Shown here: positions 17,639 through 25,578 of the stretch, piece by piece
Layout: every line of letters starts with the position of its first letter
How positions within the stretch are numbered: the stretch's first letter is position 1
Origin: Actinacidiphila acidipaludis
Lineage (GTDB): Bacteria > Actinomycetota > Actinomycetes > Streptomycetales > Streptomycetaceae
Direction of reading: 5' to 3'
Assembly: GCF_019890725.1 (NCBI RefSeq)
Contig: NZ_JAINZZ010000018.1
Location: 1 to 64,000, forward strand
DNA length: 64,000 bases
Program-made: the position numbers and the translations under genes
The notes under the pieces: generated by a model
The model's input: the letters and a program-made list of their open reading frames with translations, nothing else
The model's database searches: none
Told to the model about the DNA's origin: nothing

Positions 17639-17821
17639 GGCCCGAGCACTGAGCCCGAACGGCAGCCGGAGACCGGCGGCCGCGGGCTGAGCGGCCTTCC
17701 GCGACCCCGGATCGTCACCGTCCGGTCACCCTGCGGCAAGATACCCCTTTCAGGGGCCCGGCGTGGGATGTTCGGGGGATGTCGCCGGAACGGCCGCGGC
17801 AGCCCCGTACATGTAGACGCC

Positions 17822-18502
17822 ATGGATGAATGGCACGCCCTGGACGTCGTCAGTGAGGCACTCCGACGGCAGCACACCGCGTACGTCACCCCGGAAGGCG
17901 CCGCCTGGCTCGCGTCGGCCAGCGCGTTCCCCCGCAGCGTCGAGGCCCTGTGGTCGGCCCGGCCCACCGCGCCGAGCGTGCTGCCGTGCGGCACCGCGTT
18001 CGACGTGGTGAACGCGCCCGCGCTGTTCGGTCGCCGGCTGCTGGAGCAGTTGTGGGGCTCCGGTCCGGGCAGCGGCCCGGCCGCGCTGCACCGCGGCCGG
18101 GTGCTGCTGCTGGTGGCCCCCGGCACGGCCCAGCGGCTGCCGTCGCTGCTGGGCTGGGAGGAGTGGGCGGACCGCATCCCGCCCCTGCTGTGCCACGGGG
18201 CGGGCGAGGCCGTCACCGTGCCGCCGCTGTACGGGCCGCCGGGTGGTGCGCAGGGCCGATGCTCCGGGTACGACCGGCACTCCGAAGACCGCGGCTCCCC
18301 AGACGGCGGCTCCGGGGACAGCGGGGACGCCGCGGATGCTCTGGGCACGGCGTCGCGCTGGGTGGTGGCGCCGGACACCCGTTCGCCCTGGCTCCCCGGC
18401 CCCGACGTCCTGCTGTGGGCGTGCGTCAGGGCCGCGCGCGGCGGCGCGCCGGGCCCGGGCCGGGTCGCTCCGTCCCTGGTCAGCACCCCTGAGCCGGTCT
18501 GA
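17822..18502 (+). CDS. primase/polymerase-N-terminal-like orphan protein
   Basis: 226 residues from ATG 17822 (MDEWHALDVV). The first 130 residues resemble the N-terminal prim-pol domain of bifunctional DNA primase/polymerases as it occurs in short streptomycete proteins: AAWLASASAFPRSVEALW, SVLPCGTAFDVVNAPALFG, GRVLLLVAPGTAQRLPSLL. The usual catalytic acidic triad of replicative prim-pols is not evident, and there is no helicase part, so a polymerase activity is doubtful. Residues about 140-175 are a Gly/Ser/Asp-rich linker, and the C terminus returns to an ordered SRWVVAPDT...VLLWACVRAAR segment. It lies just upstream of a tRNA-Lys gene. Confidence 0.6.
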   Translation: MDEWHALDVVSEALRRQHTAYVTPEGAAWLASASAFPRSVEALWSARPTAPSVLPCGTAFDVVNAPALFGRRLLEQLWGSGPGSGPAALHRGRVLLLVAPGTAQRLPSLLGWEEWADRIPPLLCHGAGEAVTVPPLYGPPGGAQGRCSGYDRHSEDRGSPDGGSGDSGDAADALGTASRWVVAPDTRSPWLPGPDVLLWACVRAARGGAPGPGRVAPSLVSTPEPV

Positions 18503-18558
18503 GAACTATCGATTTTCCACACGCTGCGACCGGGTGCTAAGGTCTACGACGTCAGCAG

Positions 18559-18632
18559 GCGCCGCTAGCTCAGTTGGTTAGAGCAGCTGACTCTTAATCA
18601 GCGGGTCCGGGGTTCGAGTCCCTGGCGGCGCA
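18559..18632 (+). tRNA. tRNA-Lys (anticodon CTT)
   Basis: 74 nt with a 7-bp acceptor stem (GCGCCGC / GCGGCGC) and discriminator A, D arm containing AGCTCAGTTGGTTAGAGC, anticodon stem-loop CTGACTCTTAATCAG with CTT, and T arm GGTTCGAGTCC. CCA is not encoded. Identical in sequence to the copies at 31830-31903 and 35958-36031. Confidence 0.98.
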
Positions 18633-18639
18633 CCTGAAC

Positions 18640-18671
18640 CGAAGGCCCTCCGCAGTCGCGGAGGGCCTTCG
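18640..18671 (+). terminator. intrinsic terminator after tRNA-Lys copy 1
   Basis: CGAAGGCCCTCCGC (18640-18653) pairs perfectly with GCGGAGGGCCTTCG (18658-18671) around AGTC. The same stem follows the other two tRNA-Lys genes. Confidence 0.85.
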
Positions 18672-18720
18672 TGGTGTGCCCGCCCGGGACCGTGCCCGGA
18701 CCGCCGCGCCCCTCCCTGAT

Positions 18721-19113
18721 CTAGGACCAGAAGGCGTCCACGACGTCCAGGTCTTCGACGCACTCGTCGATGTCCGTCACCTTCTCCCCGATGATCCGGA
18801 AGACGATGCCCTCCATCGCGTCCAGCGTCCTCCCGTCCCGCTCGGCGGAGGCCCGGTGGAAGGCCATCACGTGCCCCCGCCCGTCGGTCAGGACGTTCTG
18901 CAGCTCGACCTTGAAGGTTCCTCCGGTCTGCTCCGCGAGCTTCCCGTAGTAGCCCAGGACCGCCTCGATCCCCTTGAAGTCCCCGGACATCGGGCTGCTG
19001 CCGGGAACGTGGTGGGTGCAGTCGGACGTGAGCAGCGTCCTGAGGGTGTCCATGTCACCTCGGGAGAAGGCGTCGTACCCCTTGCGGATCAGTGTGATGT
19101 GCGGGTGTTCCAT
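18721..19113 (-). CDS. NTF2/SnoaL-like small protein
   Basis: 130 residues from ATG 19113 (MEHPHITLIRKGYDAF). The pattern is that of the SnoaL-like NTF2 cone fold: LIRKGYDAFSRGDMDTLRTLL, THHVPGSSPMSGDFKGIEAV, then alternating strands ending in VTDIDECVEDLDVVDAFW. Members are limonene-epoxide-hydrolase-like isomerases, polyketide cyclases or ligand-binding proteins, and the sequence alone does not choose. Cytoplasmic, monocistronic, divergent from the large membrane protein at 19310, with about 195 bp between starts. Confidence 0.85.
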   Translation of the reverse strand: MEHPHITLIRKGYDAFSRGDMDTLRTLLTSDCTHHVPGSSPMSGDFKGIEAVLGYYGKLAEQTGGTFKVELQNVLTDGRGHVMAFHRASAERDGRTLDAMEGIVFRIIGEKVTDIDECVEDLDVVDAFWS

Positions 19114-19309
19114 GCCGATCACCACCTGGAACCGGCACCGGCCCGGCGCTGTGCATCGATGCCGCACCGATGCCACGTTCATGCCGTTGGTCTGTTCTGG
19201 ATGATTTTCCGGCTGTTCGCCGCCGGTTTCCGCCCCTTTCCATCCTCCCACTCCCCCGGGTGCCGCAACAGAACGAGGTGCCGGCCGGCTCTGCCGGGAC
19301 GCTTGATCC

Positions 19310-21715
19310 ATGGGGCACTGGCCGGCGTACGTGGACCAGGTACAGGTGCGGATCCAGGCGTCCACCGGCCGCCGTCAGCTCCTCCTGCTGCTCCTCGGAC
19401 TCCTCGCGTCGTTCCTGTTCATCCGGTTCAGCACGCGGATGATCCGGCGCGGGGTGTCCTGGTGGCCGGGCAACGTCGAGCCCGGCGGACTCCACATCCA
19501 CCACGTGGTCTTCGGCCAGGTGATGATGTTCATCGGCGGGATCGGCGCGTTCGCGGTGCGCGGCGGGCCGCTGGTGCACGATCTGCTCGCGGTGCTCTTC
19601 GGTGTCGGCTGCGGGCTGGTGCTCGACGAGTTCGCACTGGTGCTGCACCTGGAGGACGTCTACTGGCGCGAGGAGGGCCGCAAGTCGGTCGACGCGGTGA
19701 TCCTGGCCGTGGCGATCATCGGCCTGGTGCTGTTCGGCGCCGCGCCGCTGGGCGGCGGGGTCGGCGGCACATCCTGGGTCACCTGGGTGGTGGCCGCGCT
19801 GCTGGCCGGGTTCGTGGTGCTGTGCCTGCTCAAGGGCAAGGTGTGGACGGGCCTGCTCGGCGTGATGGTGCCGCTGCTCGCGCTGGTGGGCGCGCTGCGG
19901 CTGGCCCGCCCCGGCAGCCCGTGGGCGCGCTGGCGGTACACCTCCCGGCCGCGGCGGATGGCCCGCGCCGAGCGCCGCGAGCAGCGCTTCCACCAGAGGT
20001 TCGCGCAGATGAAGACCCGGTTCATGGACGCGGTGGCCGGCGCGCCCAACCCGGTGTCGCTGACCAAGAAGCCGCCGCGCCGCGAACCCACCGTGGTGGA
20101 GGTGCCGCCGTCCCGGCTGGAGCTGCGGCTGGCACAGGTGCTGGGACCGCTGCGCGATCCGGGCGCGGCGGCCGCCGTCTGGTACCTGCGGGCGGCCGCC
20201 GCGGTCAACCTCGTCACCGCGCTCATCGCGCCCTTCCGCGAGCGGGTGCGGGCCGCGACCGACGGCGAGTACGTGACGTCCTTCCTGGTCAGCCCCGGCT
20301 TCACCGGAGCGGCGCTGGCCTTCGTGCTGTCGGTGAGCCTGCGGCGGCGCAAGCGGGCCGCGTGGATCCTCACGGTGGTGCTGACCGCCTGCTACCTGGT
20401 GATCATCCTTACGTCCGTCGCCGCGGTGCCCCGGGCCCACCGGCACCCCTTCAACTGGGTGTCGCTGACCCTCACCGCCCTGCTGCTGGGCGCGCTGCTG
20501 GTGTCCCGCACCCGGTTCAACGTCCGCGGGGCGCACGGCAACGTCGCGCTCGCCCTGGTCACCCTGGTGGCCGGCGCCGCGGTCGCGGTCGGCCTGGGCA
20601 CCCTGCTGGTGTACGGCACGGACCGGGCGGCGCCCAGCACGTGGGGCGCGAGCGCCCGGTACGCGGCGGTGCGGGTGCTGACCGTCTCCAGCCTCTTCGA
20701 ACTCCCGGGCGTGGACGTGCCCGGCTGGACCGACCTGGCCATCAACCTGCTGAGCGCCGCCCTGATGCTGGTGGTGCTGTTCGCCTTCTTCCGCTCGCCG
20801 CCGGGGCGCTCCCGCCTGGCCCCGGCGGACGAGCGGCGGCTGCGGGCCCTGGTGCGCGCGTACGGCACCGCGGACTCCTTCGGCTACTTCGCGCTGCGCC
20901 GCGACCTGTCGGTGTGCTGGAGCCGGGACCGGGCCGCCGCCGTGGTCTACCGGGTGGTCAACGGCGTCGCCCTGGCCTGGGGCGATCCGCTCGGCCCCGC
21001 GGACGCCCGGCGGGAGGCGGTGGCGGGCTGGCTGGACACGGCCCGCCGGCACGCGTGGGCGCCGGCCGCGGCGTACGCGGGCGAGGAGGGCACGGCGGCC
21101 TACCGGGCGGCCGGGCTGCACGCGGTGGCCTCCGACGAGGAAGGGCTGCTGGACGCGGCCGCGGTGCCGCCGGAACTCGCCCGGCTGCGCAAGGTGATGG
21201 CCGAGGCCGGGTACGAGGCGGTGCTGCGCCGGCAGCGGGAGGTCGACCCGCAGGAGTGGCCGCACCTGGCCCAACTCGCCGACGCGTGGCGGCAGCACGG
21301 CGGGCGCCTGCGGGCGCTGCGCGGGCGGCGGCGGACGGCGCCCGGGATCGGGCGGCTCGGCGACGCGGCTGACGGCGACTGCCTCCTGGCGGAGTGCCGG
21401 GACCGCCACGGGCGGGTGTGCGCGCTGCTGGTGCTGGTGCCGTGGGGGGCGGACGGGCTGACGCTCGATCTGCTGCGGTGGGACCGGGAGTCGGGGCGGG
21501 ACGCGGCGGACTTCCTCCTGGCGGAGGTCCTGGAGCGGGCCGCCGCCGGGCTCGACCCGGTGCGCGGGGTCGCCCGGATCTCCCTGGCCCTGTCCGTCCT
21601 GCCCGGCGTCCCCGCGGTACGCCGCCCCCGCCGGCTCCTGTGCCAGCGCCCCACCGAACTCCCCCGCGTGATGGCTGCCGCCACCCTCACCACCCCCCGC
21701 CCCCACTTCCACTGA
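19310..21715 (+). CDS. membrane protein with phosphatidylglycerol lysyltransferase-like (DUF2156/MprF) domain
   Basis: 801 residues, ATG start. The N terminus (about 20-205) has several membrane segments with an unusual GGLHIHHVVFGQVMMF histidine stretch and a LVLDEFALVLHLEDVYW acidic stretch, as in stand-alone actinobacterial membrane proteins. A second membrane block spans about 290-500. From about 505 a GNAT-fold DUF2156 domain is recognisable: DSFGYFALRRDLSVCW, GVALAWGDPLGP, LRKVMAEAGYEAVLRRQREVD. MprF/LysX proteins transfer lysine to phosphatidylglycerol. The gene therefore looks like a fusion of a 200-residue membrane module to a LysX-type protein. The usual C-terminal KF.P.WEPRY-like block is missing, so activity is uncertain. 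Confidence 0.75.
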   Translation: MGHWPAYVDQVQVRIQASTGRRQLLLLLLGLLASFLFIRFSTRMIRRGVSWWPGNVEPGGLHIHHVVFGQVMMFIGGIGAFAVRGGPLVHDLLAVLFGVGCGLVLDEFALVLHLEDVYWREEGRKSVDAVILAVAIIGLVLFGAAPLGGGVGGTSWVTWVVAALLAGFVVLCLLKGKVWTGLLGVMVPLLALVGALRLARPGSPWARWRYTSRPRRMARAERREQRFHQRFAQMKTRFMDAVAGAPNPVSLTKKPPRREPTVVEVPPSRLELRLAQVLGPLRDPGAAAAVWYLRAAAAVNLVTALIAPFRERVRAATDGEYVTSFLVSPGFTGAALAFVLSVSLRRRKRAAWILTVVLTACYLVIILTSVAAVPRAHRHPFNWVSLTLTALLLGALLVSRTRFNVRGAHGNVALALVTLVAGAAVAVGLGTLLVYGTDRAAPSTWGASARYAAVRVLTVSSLFELPGVDVPGWTDLAINLLSAALMLVVLFAFFRSPPGRSRLAPADERRLRALVRAYGTADSFGYFALRRDLSVCWSRDRAAAVVYRVVNGVALAWGDPLGPADARREAVAGWLDTARRHAWAPAAAYAGEEGTAAYRAAGLHAVASDEEGLLDAAAVPPELARLRKVMAEAGYEAVLRRQREVDPQEWPHLAQLADAWRQHGGRLRALRGRRRTAPGIGRLGDAADGDCLLAECRDRHGRVCALLVLVPWGADGLTLDLLRWDRESGRDAADFLLAEVLERAAAGLDPVRGVARISLALSVLPGVPAVRRPRRLLCQRPTELPRVMAAATLTTPRPHFH

Positions 21716-22241
21716 TCTCCCCGGCCCTCTCCAGAAGTGGGTCACGCCTTCCCCGGGCGAAGGGTTCCACCTGCCCGGGCAGCGGCACGCCCGGTGCGGA
21801 CGGAGGGTTCGCCCTGCCCAGGCGGAGGATTAGCCGTGTTCGGGCGAAGGGCAACCATCAGGGGCGCGGGGTCCCCCAGGCTTCGCCCGGGAGGTGAGTC
21901 CAGCGCGAGCAACCGGCCACCGGCCGGTGGTCCGGAGCGGACCGAACAGCCCCTTCGGGGCGGTGGCGGAGTGCGGCACGCGTCGTGGCTGGTCGCGCAG
22001 TTCCCCGCGTCCCTGTCGGGGCGCAACGCACTCCAAAGCAGCCGAGGCGGGCGCAGCCCCAACAGGGCGCGGGCGCAGCGGGAGGGGGTGGAGGCGTCCA
22101 CGGCAGCGGTTTCCGGGCGGAGGCCGGACAGGGGCGCGGGCTCGCCGCGGGGGGGGATGAGGGGCCGGCCGCAGGCCGGGATGTAGCGTCAGGGTGACGG
22201 CGCGAGCCGTCGGCCCTGTTCGTACCTTTGGGAGGCTTCTC
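21716..22241. repeat. 525-bp non-coding region with dispersed streptomycete repeats
   Basis: Between the membrane-protein stop and the osmC start. It holds GGCTGGTCGCGCAGTTCCCC (about 21988-22007) followed by a GGGGCGCAAC end, and GGGGCGCGGGG segments near 21861 and 22132, which resemble intergenic sequences repeated many times in Streptomyces chromosomes. Short internal repeats of GGGCGAAGGG occur near 21759 and 21841. No ORF here has a Shine-Dalgarno sequence or a recognisable product. The osmC promoter and its GGGAGG (about 22230) lie at the right end. Confidence 0.6.
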
Positions 22242-22670
22242 ATGGCAACCACCCGCACCGCGACGACTCAGTGGAAGGGCCCGCTGATCGGCGGCGCCGG
22301 TACCGTCTCGCTGGACACCTCCGGCGTCGGCCAGTACGAGGTGTCGTGGCCCTCGCGCGCCGAGGCCGCGAACGGCAAGACCTCCCCCGAGGAGCTGATC
22401 GCCGCGGCCCACTCCTCCTGCTACTCGATGGCCCTCTCGCACGGCCTGGCCGGCGCGGGCACCCCGCCGGAGACCGTTCAGACGCAGGCGAACGTCACCT
22501 TCCAGCCCGGCGAGGGCATCACCGGCATCACCCTGTCCGTCAAGGCGCGGGTGCCCGGCCTGACCGACGAGGCGTTCCAGGCCGCGGCGCAGGACGCCAA
22601 GGCCAACTGCCCGGTGAGCAAGGCCCTGGCCGGGGTGAACATCACGCTCGAGGCCGAGCTCCTCGCCTGA
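22242..22670 (+). CDS. OsmC-family organic hydroperoxide reductase
   Basis: 142 residues from ATG 22242, with TTGGGAGG upstream. The two redox cysteines of the family are present: AAHSSCYSMALS (about Cys66) and AKANCPVSKAL (about Cys130). Size and layout match OsmC (SPEELIAAAHSSC motif) rather than Ohr. It reduces organic hydroperoxides as a homodimer in the cytoplasm, usually recharged by lipoyl proteins. Single gene; 18 bp from the convergent metalloprotease gene. Stress-regulator sites were not identified. Confidence 0.95.
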   Translation: MATTRTATTQWKGPLIGGAGTVSLDTSGVGQYEVSWPSRAEAANGKTSPEELIAAAHSSCYSMALSHGLAGAGTPPETVQTQANVTFQPGEGITGITLSVKARVPGLTDEAFQAAAQDAKANCPVSKALAGVNITLEAELLA

Positions 22671-22688
22671 GCCGAGGCCCCCGCGGGA

Positions 22689-23933
22689 TCAGCGGCGGGT
22701 GACGCGCACCGTGTACGTCCCCGCCGCTGTGCGCGACAGGACCTGGAAGGTCACCCCCGACGGGTGGTCGGTGTAGCTCTCGCCGACCGTGAAGGGCGCG
22801 TCGTTCAGCGAGTTGAAGGCCCCGCTGCTGAAGTCGCAGGCGCTGGTGAGCGGATGGGCGTCGGTGACCGTCACCGGCCCCTGCCCGGAGTCGATGTCGG
22901 TGCGCACGCGGTAGGCGAGCAGGCCGGTCCGGCAGGCGTCGCGGTCGTCCCCCTTCTTCTGCCGCACCTCCAGCACGTAGGCCCTGGTGGGTCCGTACGG
23001 CACGATGACGGCCTTGCGCCCGCCGGGCTCCTCGACCGGCGTCAGCTCGTACGTGGCGGTGCCGCGCCGGGTGACGCAGTCGATCTGCCGGTCGGTGATC
23101 CAGCCCAGCCGCCACTTGTGCCACGCGAACAGGTCGCCCTGCAGGCCCCAGTCCAGGGACATTGTGTCCCACTGGCCGGCCAGGCTGTCGGTGCGCTGGA
23201 AGTCGTCGGCGTCGTAGAGGTCGGGCAGGCCCAGGGCGTGCCCGTTCTCGTGGCTGAGCACCCGTGAACCCGACTGGTCGTGGCCGTATATCAGGGACAC
23301 CTTGTTGAGCTGGGCGCCGTCGTCGGTGGTGGCGGCGGACGCGCCGGTCCAGGTGACCGAGAGCACCGCCTCGTCGGCGGGCGGGCCCGCGTTGGGTGTG
23401 ACGAGGATGTTGACCAGGTCGTAGCCGCGGAAGTCGATGCCGCGGTCGGCGACCTTGAGCAGGTCCCGCATCATCGCCGTGTGCGCGTCCCAGCCGTAGC
23501 CGCGGCCGATCCCGTAGGCGGAGAACGGCTGCGGCATCCGTATCCAGCGCAGGACGGGCGTCGACTCGTAGTCGAGCCGGCCGTAGGACGCCGCGGCGTA
23601 CCACTGCTTGACCGCCGGGAAGAACTCGCCGTACCGCTGCTTGGCGCTGTAGGGCGCGGGCGCGTCGGGGAAGTCGATGAAGAGCGTGAGGGCGTGCAGC
23701 GTGCCGGTGGACGGGGCGAACTCGGCGTCCGGGCCGGTGCTCTGGGACCGGTCGGGGAACCCCTCGGACATCGCCACGCCCGGGGTGGCCCGCAGGGCGC
23801 ACGGCCGGGCGGCGGGCGGGGGTGGGGCGTTGAACGCGAAGTGCGGGTCGGAGGCGGCCGTCGAGGCGACGGCCAGCAGGCATATCGCCCCCAGCGCGAG
23901 AATTCTCAGTCCGTACCTGCCCGGCGCGGCCAC
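22689..23933 (-). CDS. secreted M6-type (immune inhibitor A-like) metalloprotease, paralogue 2
   Basis: 414 residues from GTG 23933, chosen because AGGAGC precedes it and the longer in-frame ORF runs through the upstream gene. Signal peptide about 5-30 (LRILALGAICLLAVAST). The zinc site is HENGHALGLPDLYD, an extended HExxHxxGxxD motif, preceded by the S-R-V-L-S strand. C-terminal part is beta-rich with paired cysteines (CVTRRG, RDACRTG, SACDFS). Only 5 bp separate it from the upstream paralogue at 23939-25258, so the two are one operon. Extracellular protein degradation is inferred; substrates are unknown. Confidence 0.85.
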   Translation of the reverse strand: MAAPGRYGLRILALGAICLLAVASTAASDPHFAFNAPPPPAARPCALRATPGVAMSEGFPDRSQSTGPDAEFAPSTGTLHALTLFIDFPDAPAPYSAKQRYGEFFPAVKQWYAAASYGRLDYESTPVLRWIRMPQPFSAYGIGRGYGWDAHTAMMRDLLKVADRGIDFRGYDLVNILVTPNAGPPADEAVLSVTWTGASAATTDDGAQLNKVSLIYGHDQSGSRVLSHENGHALGLPDLYDADDFQRTDSLAGQWDTMSLDWGLQGDLFAWHKWRLGWITDRQIDCVTRRGTATYELTPVEEPGGRKAVIVPYGPTRAYVLEVRQKKGDDRDACRTGLLAYRVRTDIDSGQGPVTVTDAHPLTSACDFSSGAFNSLNDAPFTVGESYTDHPSGVTFQVLSRTAAGTYTVRVTRR

Positions 23934-23938
23934 GCCGG

Positions 23939-25258
23939 TCAGCTCCTGTCGCCGGAGCCGGCGCGGAGGTGCGGCACGGCCTCGGTGACCCGTACGGTCC
24001 AGGTGCCGCCGGTGCCGCGTCCCATCACCGTGACCTGGGTCGAGCCGTCCGGCACGGTGTAGGACTCGCCGACGCCGAGCGGCGCGTCGGCCAGCGGCGG
24101 GTAGACGGACGTGCCCTCGCACGCGGAGGTGCCGGGGTGGCCGTCGATCACGTCGACGGGCCCGTCGCCGGACTCCTTGTCGGAGCGCACCCGGTACATC
24201 AGGACGCCCTGGCGGCAGCCGGTGGCGTCGTTGCCCGCGGTGCTGCGCGCCTCGACGGCCAGCACCGAGTCGGGGCCGGTGCGCACCACCAGCAGCTTGG
24301 TGCCGCCGGGCGTCTCGTCCGGGCTGAGGTCGTGGTAGGTGACGCCGGTGCGGGAGATGCAGCCGACCTGGTCGTCGCGCAGCCAGCCGAGCTTCCACTT
24401 GTGCCAGGCGAACGGGTCCGGGTCGAGGCCGAACTGACTGCCCATGAGATCCCAGTCCCCGACGTGCGTGTCCCAGTCGGCGTTGCTGCCGACCGGCGGC
24501 CGGTAGTACAGGTCGGGCAGGTCGAAAACGTGCCCGGTCTCGTGGGCCAGCACGTCGCGGTCCGGCGGATGGTGCTCGAAGACGGTGACGAGCCGGCGCA
24601 GCGGTGTGCCGTCGACGGTGACCGGCTGGGCGAGGTTGACGACCTTGGTGGCGTCGGAGTCCACGCCGGGCGCGTCGGGGTCGGCGACGAGGTAGACGAC
24701 GTCGTAGCCGTGGAAGTCGACCGCGGGGTCCGCGGTGCGGATGGCGTCGCGCAGGTACATGCTGCGGTCGGCGGCGTTCCAGTCCCGGTTGATGCGGTAG
24801 TCCGTGGAGGCCCGCGGCATCTGCAGCCAGCGGGTCATCGGGTGCACGTGCAGCCGGAACTGGCCGAAGGAGGCGTTGTCGAAGAAGGTGCTGGTGGCCG
24901 GGAAGTGGTCGGCGGCGATCTCCTGCGTGGACAGTTCCGGCACGGCGTCCGGGAACGACAGGAAGATCATCAGGGCGTTGACGTCACCGACGGGGTGGGA
25001 GTAGCCGCCCGGCCAGCTGTCGAGCCCCTCGGAGTGGTGGACGTCGGTGCGCGGCAGCAGGCACGCGCTGTCCTCGGCGCCGTGCGCGGCGGGCCCGGTC
25101 ATCAGCGTCCAGGCCACCAGTCCGGCGAAGCCCGTCAGAGCCGCCGCGCCCGCCCGCAGCACCCGGCGCGGCACGCGGAGCCGGCGGCACACCGCCGCCG
25201 CGCGCGCCCGCGGGGCCACCGGCCGCCGGGGACCTGACCTGCTGCCTGACCGCCGCAC
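23939..25258 (-). CDS. secreted M6-type metalloprotease, paralogue 1
   Basis: 439 residues from GTG 25258 (VRRSGSRSG), with GGAGG 5 nt upstream; the 41-residue longer form lacks a ribosome-binding site. An Arg-rich N terminus leads into a membrane-crossing signal segment (about 45-65, GAAALTGFAGLVAW) ending near HGAED. The zinc motif HETGHVFDLPDLYY matches HExxHxxGxxD. The rest aligns block by block with the downstream paralogue (FAWHKWKLGWL, GVLMYRVRSD, DAPLGVGESYTV), so they arose by tandem duplication. It is the first gene of the pair; the divergent neighbour is the GGDEF-EAL gene. Confidence 0.85.
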   Translation of the reverse strand: MRRSGSRSGPRRPVAPRARAAAVCRRLRVPRRVLRAGAAALTGFAGLVAWTLMTGPAAHGAEDSACLLPRTDVHHSEGLDSWPGGYSHPVGDVNALMIFLSFPDAVPELSTQEIAADHFPATSTFFDNASFGQFRLHVHPMTRWLQMPRASTDYRINRDWNAADRSMYLRDAIRTADPAVDFHGYDVVYLVADPDAPGVDSDATKVVNLAQPVTVDGTPLRRLVTVFEHHPPDRDVLAHETGHVFDLPDLYYRPPVGSNADWDTHVGDWDLMGSQFGLDPDPFAWHKWKLGWLRDDQVGCISRTGVTYHDLSPDETPGGTKLLVVRTGPDSVLAVEARSTAGNDATGCRQGVLMYRVRSDKESGDGPVDVIDGHPGTSACEGTSVYPPLADAPLGVGESYTVPDGSTQVTVMGRGTGGTWTVRVTEAVPHLRAGSGDRS

Positions 25259-25578
25259 TGGGACCTCCGGGGAGGAATGCCGAGCTGTTCGGGAGACCTC
25301 CCCCACATTGCTATGAAATGAGGTGTTTTGCGGCGTTCGGCTGGTCCGTGCGGGTGTCGCGCCGGGGCCTCCTCGGGGCACGGGCGTGCGGACGCACCGC
25401 CATGCGAGCGACTACGGTCCGTGATGATGTGCGGAAGGCGATCAGATGCTCGACGCAAACGAGCGGAAACCGTCACTCCGTCAGCAGTCGTGCGGGAAAT
25501 CACCACGACGACGCTGGATCACCAACTCCGCCAGCCCATATGATCGCCAGTGAAGAGAGCGCGAACAGGGAGCGGGCC
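25259..25578. other. 320-bp divergent intergenic region
   Basis: Between the start of the metalloprotease operon and the start of the GGDEF-EAL gene. The AT-richer stretch around 25305-25330 (CATTGCTATGAAATGAGG) is the likeliest promoter site for the metalloproteases. No inverted repeat or gene stood out. Confidence 0.35.
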
